A stretch of 64,000 nucleotides of DNA from Streptomyces netropsis (lineage in GTDB: Bacteria > Actinomycetota > Actinomycetes > Streptomycetales > Streptomycetaceae): positions 92,817-156,816 of the forward strand of contig NZ_JACHJG010000016.1 of NCBI RefSeq assembly GCF_014203545.1, read 5' to 3'. The position numbers and the translations under genes were made by a program. Positions 31,177-39,249 of this stretch are shown here, in pieces; positions within the stretch are counted from its first letter, which is position 1; each line of letters starts with the position of its first letter. The notes under the pieces were generated by a model. That model worked only from the letters and a program-made list of their open reading frames with translations, searched no databases and had not been told where the DNA came from.

Positions 31177-32919
31177 ATGGCGAAGCAGACCGTGGCGGAA
31201 CAGACGGTGGACATCCTCGTACGAGCCGGGGTGCGGCGGCTCTACGGGGTCGTGGGCGACAGCCTGAACCCCGTCGTGGACGCGATCCGCCGCAACGCCG
31301 CCATCGACTGGATCCAGGTCCGCCACGAGGAGGCGGCCGCGTTCGCCGCCGGGGCGGAGGCACAGCTGACGGGGAAGCTCGCGGCCTGCGCGGGCTCCTG
31401 CGGCCCCGGCAATCTGCACCTGATCAACGGCCTCTACGACGCGCACCGCTCCATGGCGCCGGTCCTCGCGCTGGCCTCGCACATCCCGAGCAGCGAGATC
31501 GGCACCGGTTTCTTCCAGGAGACCCACCCGGACCAGCTCTTCCGCGAGTGCAGCCACTACTGCGAGCTGATCTCCAACCCGCAGCAGATGCCCCGGGTGC
31601 TCCAGACCGCCGTCCAGAACGCGATCGGCCAGGGCGGTGTCAGCGTCATCACCCTGCCGGGCGACATCGCGGCCCAGCAGGCCCCCGAACGCAGCATCGA
31701 GCACGCCCTGGTCACCACGCGCCCCACCGTGCGGCCCGGTGACGCGGAGATCGAGGCGCTGGCCCGCATGGTGGACGAAGCGGGCAAGGTGACGCTGTTC
31801 TGCGGCAGCGGCACGGCGGGCGCGCACGACGAGGTGATGCGCTTCGCGGAGCGGGTGAAGGCGCCGGTCGGGCACGCGCTGCGCGGCAAGGAATGGATCC
31901 AGTACGACAATCCGTACGACGTGGGGATGAGCGGACTGCTCGGCTACGGCGCCGCCTACGAGGCGACCCACGAGTGCGACCTGCTGATCCTGCTGGGCAC
32001 CGACTTCCCCTACAACGCCTTCCTGCCGAACGATGTGAAGATCGCGCAGGTCGATGTGCGCCCCCAGCACCTGGGCCGCCGGTCCAAGCTCGATCTCGCG
32101 GTGTGGGGCGACGTACGCGAGACGCTGCGCTGCCTCACACCGAAGGTGCAGGTCAAGAGCAGCCGCAAGTTCCTCGACAAGATGCTCAAGAAGCACGCCG
32201 ACGCCCTCGAAGGGGTGGTCAAGGCCTATACGCGCAAGGTCGAGAAGCACACGCCGATCCATCCCGAGTACGTCGCCTCGATCCTCGACGAGGAAGCCGC
32301 CGCCGATGCGATCTTCACCGTGGACACCGGGATGAACAACGTCTGGGCCGCCCGCTATCTCACCCCCAACGGCCGCCGTCGCGTGATCGGTTCCTTCACC
32401 CACGGGTCGATGGCCAACGCCCTGCCGCAGGCGATCGGCGCCCAGTTCCTCGACCGTGACCGGCAGGTCGTCGCCATGTCGGGCGACGGTGGCTTCGCCA
32501 TGCTGATGGGCGACTTCCTCACGCTCGTCCAGTACGACCTGCCGGTGAAGATCGTGCTCTTCAACAACTCCTCCCTCGGCATGGTCGAGTTGGAGATGAT
32601 GGTCGGCGGGCTGCCGGCGTACGGCACGACCAACCACAACCCCGACTTCGCGGCCATCGCCCGGGCGGCGGGGGCGCACGGCGTCCGGGTCGAGAAGCCC
32701 AAGCACGTGCGGGGCGCGCTGCGGGACGCCTTCAAGCACAAGGGCCCCGCGCTGGTGGACATCGTGACCGACCCGAACGCCCTGTCCATCCCCCCGAAGA
32801 TCAGCGCGGAGATGGTCGGCGGCTTCGCGCTCTCCGCGGGCAAGATCGTGCTGGACGGAGGGGTGGGCCGGATGCGGCAGATGGCCCGCTCCAACCTCCG
32901 TAATGTGCCGCGTCCTTGA
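31177..32919 (+). CDS. poxB: Thiamine-pyrophosphate-dependent pyruvate dehydrogenase/oxidase (PoxB type)
   Basis: A 580-residue TPP enzyme with the three acetolactate-synthase-like domains. The N-terminal GVVGDSLNPVVDAIRR and the catalytic glutamate in RHEEAAAFAA are present, and the C-terminal TPP motif is SGDGGFAMLMGDFLTLVQYDLPVK...NN. E. coli PoxB has 572 residues and decarboxylates pyruvate to acetate, passing electrons to the quinone pool at the membrane. The start ATG follows GAGAGGA. It is a single-gene unit. Confidence 0.9.
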   Translation: MAKQTVAEQTVDILVRAGVRRLYGVVGDSLNPVVDAIRRNAAIDWIQVRHEEAAAFAAGAEAQLTGKLAACAGSCGPGNLHLINGLYDAHRSMAPVLALASHIPSSEIGTGFFQETHPDQLFRECSHYCELISNPQQMPRVLQTAVQNAIGQGGVSVITLPGDIAAQQAPERSIEHALVTTRPTVRPGDAEIEALARMVDEAGKVTLFCGSGTAGAHDEVMRFAERVKAPVGHALRGKEWIQYDNPYDVGMSGLLGYGAAYEATHECDLLILLGTDFPYNAFLPNDVKIAQVDVRPQHLGRRSKLDLAVWGDVRETLRCLTPKVQVKSSRKFLDKMLKKHADALEGVVKAYTRKVEKHTPIHPEYVASILDEEAAADAIFTVDTGMNNVWAARYLTPNGRRRVIGSFTHGSMANALPQAIGAQFLDRDRQVVAMSGDGGFAMLMGDFLTLVQYDLPVKIVLFNNSSLGMVELEMMVGGLPAYGTTNHNPDFAAIARAAGAHGVRVEKPKHVRGALRDAFKHKGPALVDIVTDPNALSIPPKISAEMVGGFALSAGKIVLDGGVGRMRQMARSNLRNVPRP

Positions 32920-32940
32920 GGGAAACCCTCGGCAGGAGCC

Positions 32941-33510
32941 CTAGAAGCCGGTGGAGCCGTCGATCCGCTCGCGGAGCAGGTCGGCGTGGCCGTTGTGCCG
33001 GGCGTACTCCGCGATCAGTTTCACCAGGATCACCCGCAGCGAGACCGGCTCGCCGCTGAGGCGCTCCCGGCCGGTGGCGTCCAGGGAGGGCGCGCCGGCC
33101 ACGATCTCGCGCGAGCGCTCGCACTCGGTCCGCCACACCGCGAAAGCCTCCTCGACATCGCCGTCCAGCGCCTCGAAATCCTGGTCCGGATCGTCGTCCG
33201 AGTAGTACAGGTGGGGCAGGTCCTCGCCGGCGAACTGCATGCGGAACCACCACCGTTCCACCCCGGCGAGATGGCGGAGAAGGCCGTGCAGGCTCAGTCC
33301 GGAGGGTGCGACGCCCTTCTCGGAGAGCCGCTCCGCGGGGATGCCCGAACACTTGGCCTCGAACGTCGCCCGGTGCCAGTCGAGGAAGGCGGTCAGGACC
33401 TCGCGCTCCCCGCCGACGCGGGGGAGCTGTGCCCGGTCCGCGCCCGACCAGGGCTGTGCGTAGGTGTCGGCCGGCTGCCGGGCCGGGTTCTTCGCTGGAA
33501 TCTCGGTCAT
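32941..33510 (-). CDS. DinB-family (DUF664) protein
   Basis: A 189-residue four-helix protein with a DinB-like histidine triad: WHRATFEAK, SLHGLLRHLAGVERWW and YARHNGHADLLRERIDG. Such proteins include bacillithiol/mycothiol-dependent S-transferases and binuclear metal enzymes; in actinobacteria a mycothiol-using detoxification role is likely but not shown. No ribosome binding site is visible before ATG 33510. Confidence 0.85.
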   Translation of the reverse strand: MTEIPAKNPARQPADTYAQPWSGADRAQLPRVGGEREVLTAFLDWHRATFEAKCSGIPAERLSEKGVAPSGLSLHGLLRHLAGVERWWFRMQFAGEDLPHLYYSDDDPDQDFEALDGDVEEAFAVWRTECERSREIVAGAPSLDATGRERLSGEPVSLRVILVKLIAEYARHNGHADLLRERIDGSTGF

Positions 33511-33723
33511 GCGGCGAGTGTCGCAGGGGGTACTGACAATCGGCCCCCGGTGCCCGCGGACGCCGCCGGGGGCGACTATTCGCAGCGGCCGCGAGACAGT
33601 CCTGTATTTCAGTCATATCACCATGTTGATGCGTCAACAGGAGTCGTTCCCTTGAGAGTGGGGCATGCATTGCCGTGAGCGTGTTCGATCCGGGGCGCCG
33701 GGGAGGGGTCGGGGCGGCTAAGG

Positions 33724-34257
33724 ATGAAACGGCGGACTGCGAACTGGGTGGACGCGGCGAGCGGCGCGGGTCGGGAAGGGGCCGCGGACGGCATGACGTC
33801 GGACGGGGACGGAAAAGGGGATTCCGGGCCTTGCTGGGAAAGACGAATCCGGCAAAAGGACCTGACGGCGGTCGGTGACGTGCGTGCCGCACTGCGCGAA
33901 CTGCTCGCGCGGTGGGGGGCGCCGGGGCGGGCGGACACCGCCCGGCTCCTGGCGAGCGAGCTGGTTACCAACGCCCTGGTGCACACCGACGGCGGGGCGG
34001 TGGTCACCATCACCCTGAGCGGTGGTGACGCCGCCGAGGCCAAGGGGCGGCTGCGGGTGGAGGTGCGGGACTTCGTCGCGCGGCGTCCGACCCTGCACCG
34101 GGCGGGGCTGGACGGCGATCCGGAGTCCGTCATCGCCGGTGCCGCCACCTCGGGCCGCGGGCTGCTGCTGGTGCACTCCCTGGCGGATGCGTGGGGCGTA
34201 CGGGCCCACGGCGTCGGCAAGTCCGTGTGGTTCGAGCTGGAGGCCCAGGAGCCGTGA
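33724..34257 (+). CDS. Anti-sigma-like ATP-binding protein (HATPase_c, RsbW family)
   Basis: A 177-residue GHKL ATPase of the family found in dozens of copies in Streptomyces. The N-box is ASELVTNALVHTDGG, the G1 box is VRDFVARRP, and the G2 box is TSGRGLLLVHSLAD followed by GKSVWFELE. It probably binds a sigma factor or anti-anti-sigma partner. The first ~40 residues are variable, and ATG 33793 is an equally plausible start. Upstream (33623-33636) is a small GTTGA-TGCG-TCAAC dyad. Confidence 0.8.
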   Translation: MKRRTANWVDAASGAGREGAADGMTSDGDGKGDSGPCWERRIRQKDLTAVGDVRAALRELLARWGAPGRADTARLLASELVTNALVHTDGGAVVTITLSGGDAAEAKGRLRVEVRDFVARRPTLHRAGLDGDPESVIAGAATSGRGLLLVHSLADAWGVRAHGVGKSVWFELEAQEP

Positions 34258-34457
34258 CGGCCGACGGTGCGGGCCGTGGCGGGTGGCCGCGCCGCTCGCG
34301 CGCTCCGAGTCGGCCTGTTCCGAGGTGAGTTGGCGTCCGCGGGATGCGGTGACCGCTCGTCGCCGTGTCGGTACCCAGTCGGGCGGCCGGGTAATATGGG
34401 TGCGGTTGGCCACGCGCGCCCCGGGCCGCGCGGCGGCCCAGGGCGGCCGGTTGTCAG

Positions 34458-35528
34458 TCAGCCGAACTGACGCTCGATCTGGGCGAGTTTGGCCTCCAGC
34501 GAGTCGAGTCGCGGGATGGCTTGGGTGTCGTCCTCCGCGGTGAGGTCGATCGGCTCAGGACCGTCGCCGACCGCCTGAAGTGGACGGGAACGAACGGGAA
34601 GGTGTCCCTGCTCGGCTATGGAAGGGTCCGAACCGATCTGTGCGGGCTGCGCGGCGGCGGGCACGGCAGCCGGTCCCGTGGGTCCGCCGGGCGGGCGCAC
34701 GTCCACTTGCTGGCCGCCGCGGCCGAGGCCCCACGCCCGGTGCTGCCGGTTGTAGGCCTTGAGGCGGGCCCGCTCCAGCCTGCCCGCCTCCCGCTGGCGG
34801 ATGCGGTGCTGTTCCCGCTGCCGTTTGTCCTCGCGGACCTCCTCGACCGCTTCGTCCAGCGTCCGTACGCCCTCGAGCAGCATCAGCGACCAGGCGCCGA
34901 AGGTCTCGCGCGGAGCCCGCAGCCACCGCACTATGCGGATCTGCGGCAACGGGCGGGGCACCAGGCCCTGTTCGCGCAGCGCGGCCCGGCGGGTCTGTTT
35001 GAGCGCGCGGTCGAAGAGCACCGCCGCCGACAGCGACATCCCCGCGAAGAACTGCGGGGCGCCCGCGTGGTCTATCCCGCGCGGCGCGTGCACCCAGTTG
35101 AACCAGGCGGCGGCACCCGCGAACGTCCACACCAGCAGCCGCGAGCCGAGGGCCGCGTCGCCGTGGCTGGCCTCGCGGACCGCGAGGACGGAGCAGAACA
35201 TCGCCGCGCCGTCGAGGCCGAAGGGGACCAGGTACTCCCAGCCGTCCGTCAGCCCCAGGTTCTGCTGTCCGAAGCCCACCAGGCCGTGGAAGGAGAGCGC
35301 GGCGGCGACGGCGGCACAGCAGAAGAGGAGTACGTACGAGGCGATGCCGTAGACGGTCTCCTTGCGGCGCCTGCGCTCCTCGGTGCGTTCCCAGGAATCC
35401 GTGGTGCCCGCCGCGTCCTCCGGGCTGCCCCGCCGCCCGCGCGTGAGCACCGCCACCGCCACCAGGGCCCCGGTGAGCGCCACCCCACAGGGCAGTACCC
35501 AATTCAGCGGTATGTCGGTCACTCTCAT
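34458..35528 (-). CDS. DUF2637 membrane protein (SpdB-like)
   Basis: A 356-residue protein. Residues ~8-30 and 65-190 hold about four membrane segments with the DUF2637 pattern (SLSFHGLVGFGQQNLGLTDGWEYLVPFGLDGAAMFCSVLAVREASHGD, AAAWFNWVHAPRG). The C-terminal half is a charged, probably cytoplasmic region with a coiled coil (EVREDKRQREQHRIRQREAGRLERARLKAYNRQHR) ending in LDSLEAKLAQIERQFG. Relatives include the plasmid spread proteins SpdB2/SpdB3. No plasmid transfer genes are nearby, so this is a chromosomal orphan. The start ATG follows GGGAAG. Confidence 0.85.
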   Translation of the reverse strand: MRVTDIPLNWVLPCGVALTGALVAVAVLTRGRRGSPEDAAGTTDSWERTEERRRRKETVYGIASYVLLFCCAAVAAALSFHGLVGFGQQNLGLTDGWEYLVPFGLDGAAMFCSVLAVREASHGDAALGSRLLVWTFAGAAAWFNWVHAPRGIDHAGAPQFFAGMSLSAAVLFDRALKQTRRAALREQGLVPRPLPQIRIVRWLRAPRETFGAWSLMLLEGVRTLDEAVEEVREDKRQREQHRIRQREAGRLERARLKAYNRQHRAWGLGRGGQQVDVRPPGGPTGPAAVPAAAQPAQIGSDPSIAEQGHLPVRSRPLQAVGDGPEPIDLTAEDDTQAIPRLDSLEAKLAQIERQFG

Positions 35529-35726
35529 CTTGCTTCCCTTGCTTTGCGGTACTGCGTTTCGCGCGTCATCCTGTCGGAATCGGACCGTTCCCCCAAGGGT
35601 TTTGGAGCAAGTGAACGCCAATGGAGGCCAAGGGAATACGGATAGGTGCGAAGTAAGTCGAACACCGTTCAGGTGAAGGGGAATTGTGTTCCCCTCAAGT
35701 CACTCGACCGGGTGGAATCAAGCCCA

Positions 35727-36647
35727 TCAGCTTGCAGACAGCCGATCGAGTCGGTCCGCATCGCAGGTGCGCGGACAGGTAAGACAGGTGTCATCGGGGC
35801 GCAGGGTGTAGAAGAAGCAGCAACTCACCCGGTCCCGGGTCGGCAACGACCCCGCTCCGCGGGCCGACGGCACGGTCAGCTCACGGAAGTCGGAGCCGCC
35901 GACGTACGGCGCCGTGGCCCCCGGCAGCAGCAGGGCCAGCTCCTGCAGCGCCCGCTGTTCCTCGCCGAGCAGCCGCCCCAGATGCCAGAGCCCCTCGGTC
36001 ACCTCGTCGGTCGCCATGCCCCACAGGGCGCGCGGCCCGCGTCGCATGCGCGGCCGGAAGCCGTCCAGCACCGGCCCCAGATGCTCGGCGACGGCCGCCC
36101 GCACCTCCGCGCGCAGCGCTTCCTCGTCCGGTACGACCCGGGCGCCCGGGTCGGTGGCGGCCGGGTCGTCGGGCAGGCAGGCGAACCGGGTGACCTCGGC
36201 CGTCATCCGCCCCAGCGTGCGGTGGAAGGAGACGGCCTCGACGGGCAGCCGCGGCACGCGGCGGTGCAGGAACCAGGGGACGGTGACGAGCAGACAGACC
36301 GGCCAGGCGTAGCGGTGCAGACCGAAGCCGGCCACCACGTCGGGGCGGCCCGGCTGCCCGTAGTCGCGCCGGATCTGTTCGTCGTCCCACGCGAGGTAGG
36401 CGTCGAGGTCCGCGCCGCCCGCCGCGAGTCCGGCCGCCGTGACCCAGCCGTCGCCGTGGCGCGGGGCCTCCGTCAGGACGGTCAGGGAAGGGAAGACCTC
36501 GGTCAGGCGGGCGTACGCGTCGGCCACGGGGGAGACCCGGGCGGTCCCGGCGTCCAAAGAAGGGGAGGGGCCGGGGAAGCCAGGGGGGCCGGGGAGAGGG
36601 GAGGGGGCGGAGGCGCGCGGAGGCGGGGCGGCCGAGGCGGGAACCAT
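35727..36647 (-). CDS. FhuF-like ferric-siderophore reductase ([2Fe-2S] protein)
   Basis: A 306-residue protein with a Pro/Ala-rich first 40 residues, a central region resembling IucA/FhuF-type proteins, and a C-terminal cysteine motif RVSCCFFYTLRPDDTCLTCPRTC. The C-C-x10-C-x2-C spacing is that of FhuF, which binds a [2Fe-2S] cluster and reduces ferric siderophores in the cytoplasm. The iron box 28-46 bases upstream agrees with a role under iron starvation. Confidence 0.85.
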   Translation of the reverse strand: MVPASAAPPPRASAPSPLPGPPGFPGPSPSLDAGTARVSPVADAYARLTEVFPSLTVLTEAPRHGDGWVTAAGLAAGGADLDAYLAWDDEQIRRDYGQPGRPDVVAGFGLHRYAWPVCLLVTVPWFLHRRVPRLPVEAVSFHRTLGRMTAEVTRFACLPDDPAATDPGARVVPDEEALRAEVRAAVAEHLGPVLDGFRPRMRRGPRALWGMATDEVTEGLWHLGRLLGEEQRALQELALLLPGATAPYVGGSDFRELTVPSARGAGSLPTRDRVSCCFFYTLRPDDTCLTCPRTCDADRLDRLSAS

Positions 36648-36674
36648 GCGGGGACCACCGAATCGAGATCGATG

Positions 36675-36693
36675 TCAGGTAAGCCTTACCTTA
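36675..36693 (-). promoter_or_regulatory. Iron box (DmdR1/IdeR operator) for the ferric reductase
   Basis: Read on the minus strand the site is TAAGGTAAGGCTTACCTGA, 15 of 19 positions identical to TTAGGTTAGGCTAACCTAA. It lies 28-46 bases before the reductase start and within 75-100 bases of the divergent GntR start; the latter has its own TTGAAC (36711) and TATGGT (36733) boxes. Confidence 0.85.
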
Positions 36694-36765
36694 CCGGAAT
36701 CGTCCGGGGTTTGAACTGTCACAGGTGCCGCCTATGGTTCGGTATGGACACCCAGGAGGACCCCC

Positions 36766-37599
36766 ATGGAGCAGGGCAGACCCCGTACCGCGGCGCCGCT
36801 GCCGAGCGCCGGTGTCCCGGCGCAGGCCGGGCCACCCGCGGCGCGCGGTGAGCACGTCCACGACGAGCGGGAGCACGGTTACGGCCACCCTGTGCCCGGC
36901 GCCCCCCGGGGCGCCGCTCGGCCGGAGCAGCCCGAGCGTACCGAGGAGCCCGCGCGCGGCGAGCGCACCGCGCGCAGGATGCCGCAGCGCTACTCCGTCC
37001 GGGGGCAGGTGCTCGACGCGCTGCGCAAGGCGCTGGTCAGCGGTGAGCTGGTCCCCGGGGAGGTCTACTCCGGCCCCGCGCTCGGCGAGCGGTTCGGGGT
37101 GTCCGCGACGCCCGTGCGGGAGGCCATGCAGCAGCTCGTGCTCGAAGGCGCCGTCGAGGTCGTGCCCAACCGCGGCTTCCGGGTCGCCAGCCGCACCGAG
37201 CGCGACCTCGCCGAGCTGGCCGAGGTACGGGCCCTCCTCGAGGTCCCCGCCATGCTGCGGCTGGCCCGCACGCTCCCGGCGCGGACCTGGTCCGAGCTGC
37301 TGCCGCTGGCCGAGACCGCCGCCGTCGTGGCGGCGAGCGGCGACCGCGCCGGTTACGCCGAGGCCGACCGGGCCTTCCACCGGGCCCTCCTCGGCCTCAC
37401 GGGCAACCGCCAGCTGGTCATGGTCGCCGACGAACTGCACCGCCGCGCCCAGTGGCCGACGCCCCACGGTCCGGTGCGCCGCACCGCCGACCTCGTCGCC
37501 GACGCGGCCGAGCACCTGACCCTCCTCGACGCCCTCGCCGCGCAGGACCTCGCCGGCGTCGAGTCCTTGGTGACCCGCCACTTCACCGGCGCGGCCTGA
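36766..37599 (+). CDS. GntR-family (FadR/FCD) transcriptional regulator
   Basis: A 277-residue regulator. The first ~72 residues are a disordered tail. The GntR winged helix is at ~75-140 (SVRGQVLDALRKALVSGELVPGEVYSGPALGERFGVSATPVREAMQQLVLEGAVEVVPNRGFRV), and a short FCD ligand-binding domain follows (DLAELAEVRALLEVPAMLRLA, ADRAFHRALLGLTGN). AGGAGG nine bases before the ATG supports the long start. The ligand is unknown. Confidence 0.87.
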   Translation: MEQGRPRTAAPLPSAGVPAQAGPPAARGEHVHDEREHGYGHPVPGAPRGAARPEQPERTEEPARGERTARRMPQRYSVRGQVLDALRKALVSGELVPGEVYSGPALGERFGVSATPVREAMQQLVLEGAVEVVPNRGFRVASRTERDLAELAEVRALLEVPAMLRLARTLPARTWSELLPLAETAAVVAASGDRAGYAEADRAFHRALLGLTGNRQLVMVADELHRRAQWPTPHGPVRRTADLVADAAEHLTLLDALAAQDLAGVESLVTRHFTGAA

Positions 37600-37634
37600 C
37601 GGCTGGGTGGCCGGCGGCTGACCCGCCGTTTCGT

Positions 37635-37777
37635 CCTCAAGCGCCGGACGGGCTGTTGTGCTGTGTCCTCAAGCGCCGGACGGGCTGTTGTGCTGTGTCC
37701 TCAAGCGCCGGACGGGCTGCTGTGCTCTGTCCTCAAGCGCCGGACGGGCTGATTTGTAGCCCGTCCGGCGATTGAGG
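37635..37777. repeat. Four tandem 32-bp repeats ending in a large inverted repeat
   Basis: The 20-base word CCTCAAGCGCCGGACGGGCT starts at 37635, 37667, 37699 and 37731, exactly 32 bases apart, with near-identical 12-base spacers. The last copy pairs with 37758-37777 to form a 20-bp stem with two mismatches. The right flank (CGGCGATTGAGGACACCGCC and further to ~37803) is shared with the element at 20897-20934. The first three arms have no partner of their own. Confidence 0.85.
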
Positions 37778-37822
37778 ACACCGCCGCGCAGCGGAGGTGC
37801 ACCCGCCACGGCGGCGAGAGGC

Positions 37823-38671
37823 CTAGACAGCCGGGTCCGGGCCGGCCTGGGGCGGTACGGTCGCGGCCCGCGCAGACGTGAGGCGGTCCGCCAGCCAGGC
37901 CGGGACGCCGCCGAGGAGGTGGACCAGCCGGGTGGCCTCCGCGCGCAGCCGGTCCGCCTCGCCCGCGTCGGGCACCACCGCGGCCAGGGAGGCCAACGCC
38001 GGGGCGATGCCGACCAGATAGCCCAACTCCTCCCGGATGCGCAGCGATTCCGCGAAGCCGTGCCGTGCCTCGGCGAGCTTGCCGTCGTGCTCGGCCATCG
38101 CCGCCACGTGCCGCCAGGTGAAGGAGAGCAGCAGCCGGTGGCCGTGCGCCGTCGCCCCCGCGTGTGCGCGCTGGAAGGCGGCCGTGGCGCCCGAGGGGTT
38201 GTCGGACAGGTGCTGGGCGATGAGCCCCCGCCGGAAGTCCAACTGCGGCCGGGTCGGCGAGCCGGGTCCGAGCAGCGCGGCCGCCCGCCCCAGCGCGGCG
38301 CGTGCCTCGTCGGCCCGGTCACGTACCCCCAAAAGGGTGGACGCGTACGCGAGATGACCCCGTTCGCAGGCCGCCGCCCCGCGTTCCTCGTCGTCCATGG
38401 CCAGAGCTTCCGCCGACCGCAGTGCGTCCTCGGCGTCCCCCCAACCCTTCGCCGTGAACATGCACCGTTCGATCAGCACCGCCGTGCGCCGCAGCGCCAC
38501 CCCCGCCTCCGCCGCGGCGCGCGGCGAGAGGAGCGCGGCGGCGTCCTCCCAGCAGGCGCGCGACCGCAGCCGCCACACGGCTCGTTCGAGTGGATCGTCC
38601 CCTTGTGGATCCGGTCCTTGTGGTCCCCATGGCTCCGACAACCCAGAATTCCGCATGGCGGTATCCGCCAC
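37823..38671 (-). CDS. TPR-like helical-repeat protein
   Basis: A 282-residue, alanine-rich helical protein without enzyme motifs. Repeated helix pairs (CWEDAAALLSPRAAAEAGVALRRTAVLIERCMFTAKGWGDAEDALRSAEALAM; RGLIAQHLSDNPSGATAAFQRAHAGA; MAEHDGKLAEARHGFAESLRIREELG) look like tetratricopeptide repeats, as in the sensor parts of Streptomyces AfsR-type regulators. It may be a stand-alone scaffold. GTG 38671 is preferred because GGGGAGGG lies six bases upstream. A perfect Crp-type site lies 83-98 bases upstream. Confidence 0.65.
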   Translation of the reverse strand: MADTAMRNSGLSEPWGPQGPDPQGDDPLERAVWRLRSRACWEDAAALLSPRAAAEAGVALRRTAVLIERCMFTAKGWGDAEDALRSAEALAMDDEERGAAACERGHLAYASTLLGVRDRADEARAALGRAAALLGPGSPTRPQLDFRRGLIAQHLSDNPSGATAAFQRAHAGATAHGHRLLLSFTWRHVAAMAEHDGKLAEARHGFAESLRIREELGYLVGIAPALASLAAVVPDAGEADRLRAEATRLVHLLGGVPAWLADRLTSARAATVPPQAGPDPAV

Positions 38672-38753
38672 AGTGCCCTCCCCAAGCGCGCCGTCGAGCT
38701 GGAAGCCGTGCCCGCATCTCAGCACGGGGACCCGGGCGCGGCCAAGGGTCAGG

Positions 38754-38789
38754 TGTGAACCGATTCACAAACCCGTGGACGGTCCACGG
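38754..38789. promoter_or_regulatory. Perfect Crp-type site next to a second palindrome
   Basis: TGTGAACCGATTCACA (38754-38769) equals the Crp-family consensus TGTGA-N6-TCACA with fully symmetric arms. Directly beside it, CCGTGGAC-G-GTCCACGG (38773-38789) is a perfect 17-base palindrome. The remaining bases up to 39120 hold a GC-rich hairpin (38909-38933) and a GGTGTTCGAACACC palindrome (about 38932-38945) but no gene. Confidence 0.6.
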
Positions 38790-39120
38790 CCGTCCTGCGC
38801 GCTCGCGCGGCGGCCGAAGTCCGTTGCGTCCGAAGAGGGTTGTCGAACCCTCGTGTCCCGCGACTCCCAGCGGTAGCGGCAGGTTACCGAAGAGATCGCA
38901 GGCCATAGCCCCGCCGCGGTCGCGGCGGCGGGGTGTTCGAACACCGGACGGGCCCGCCCGTCGGCGGGCGTTCGGGCGGGTGCCGGCGCCGCGTGCGGGT
39001 TCCGGCCGGGCCGCGCGGAAAATGCCTCGATTCCGGTGGCGTGACCCTGGCAGGATGACGGCTCGCCGCCGCACACGATGCCGACGGCGTCCCACCGCAC
39101 ACGACACAGGAGTCACGTAC

Positions 39121-39249
39121 ATGCGCCGAAGCCTCGGAAACCCCCAGCGCCCTGACCGGACGACTGTTCCCGAGGACTTCTTCGCCCATGCGTACTCCGC
39201 AGCACCGCACGCTCAACATCGGCATCCTGGCGCACGTCGACGCCGGTAA
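39121..39249 (+). CDS. 42-residue leader ORF overlapping the ribosomal protection gene
   Basis: ATG 39121 follows AGGAG at eight bases and opens a basic 42-codon frame (MRRSLGNPQRPDRTTVPEDF at its start). It ends at TAA 39247-39249, 62 bases inside the resistance gene in another frame. Ribosomes translating it would run through the downstream start region, an arrangement suited to drug-dependent translational control. Confidence 0.5.
   Translation: MRRSLGNPQRPDRTTVPEDFFAHAYSAAPHAQHRHPGARRRR

Noticed and set aside
34458..35528. Integrated conjugative plasmid, suggested by the SpdB-like DUF2637 gene
   Set aside because: No tra, rep, int or att sequences are recognised nearby; DUF2637 proteins are frequent on Streptomyces chromosomes.
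37635..37753. CRISPR-like array
   Set aside because: Repeats of 20 bases are separated by 12-base spacers that are nearly identical to each other, and there are no cas genes.
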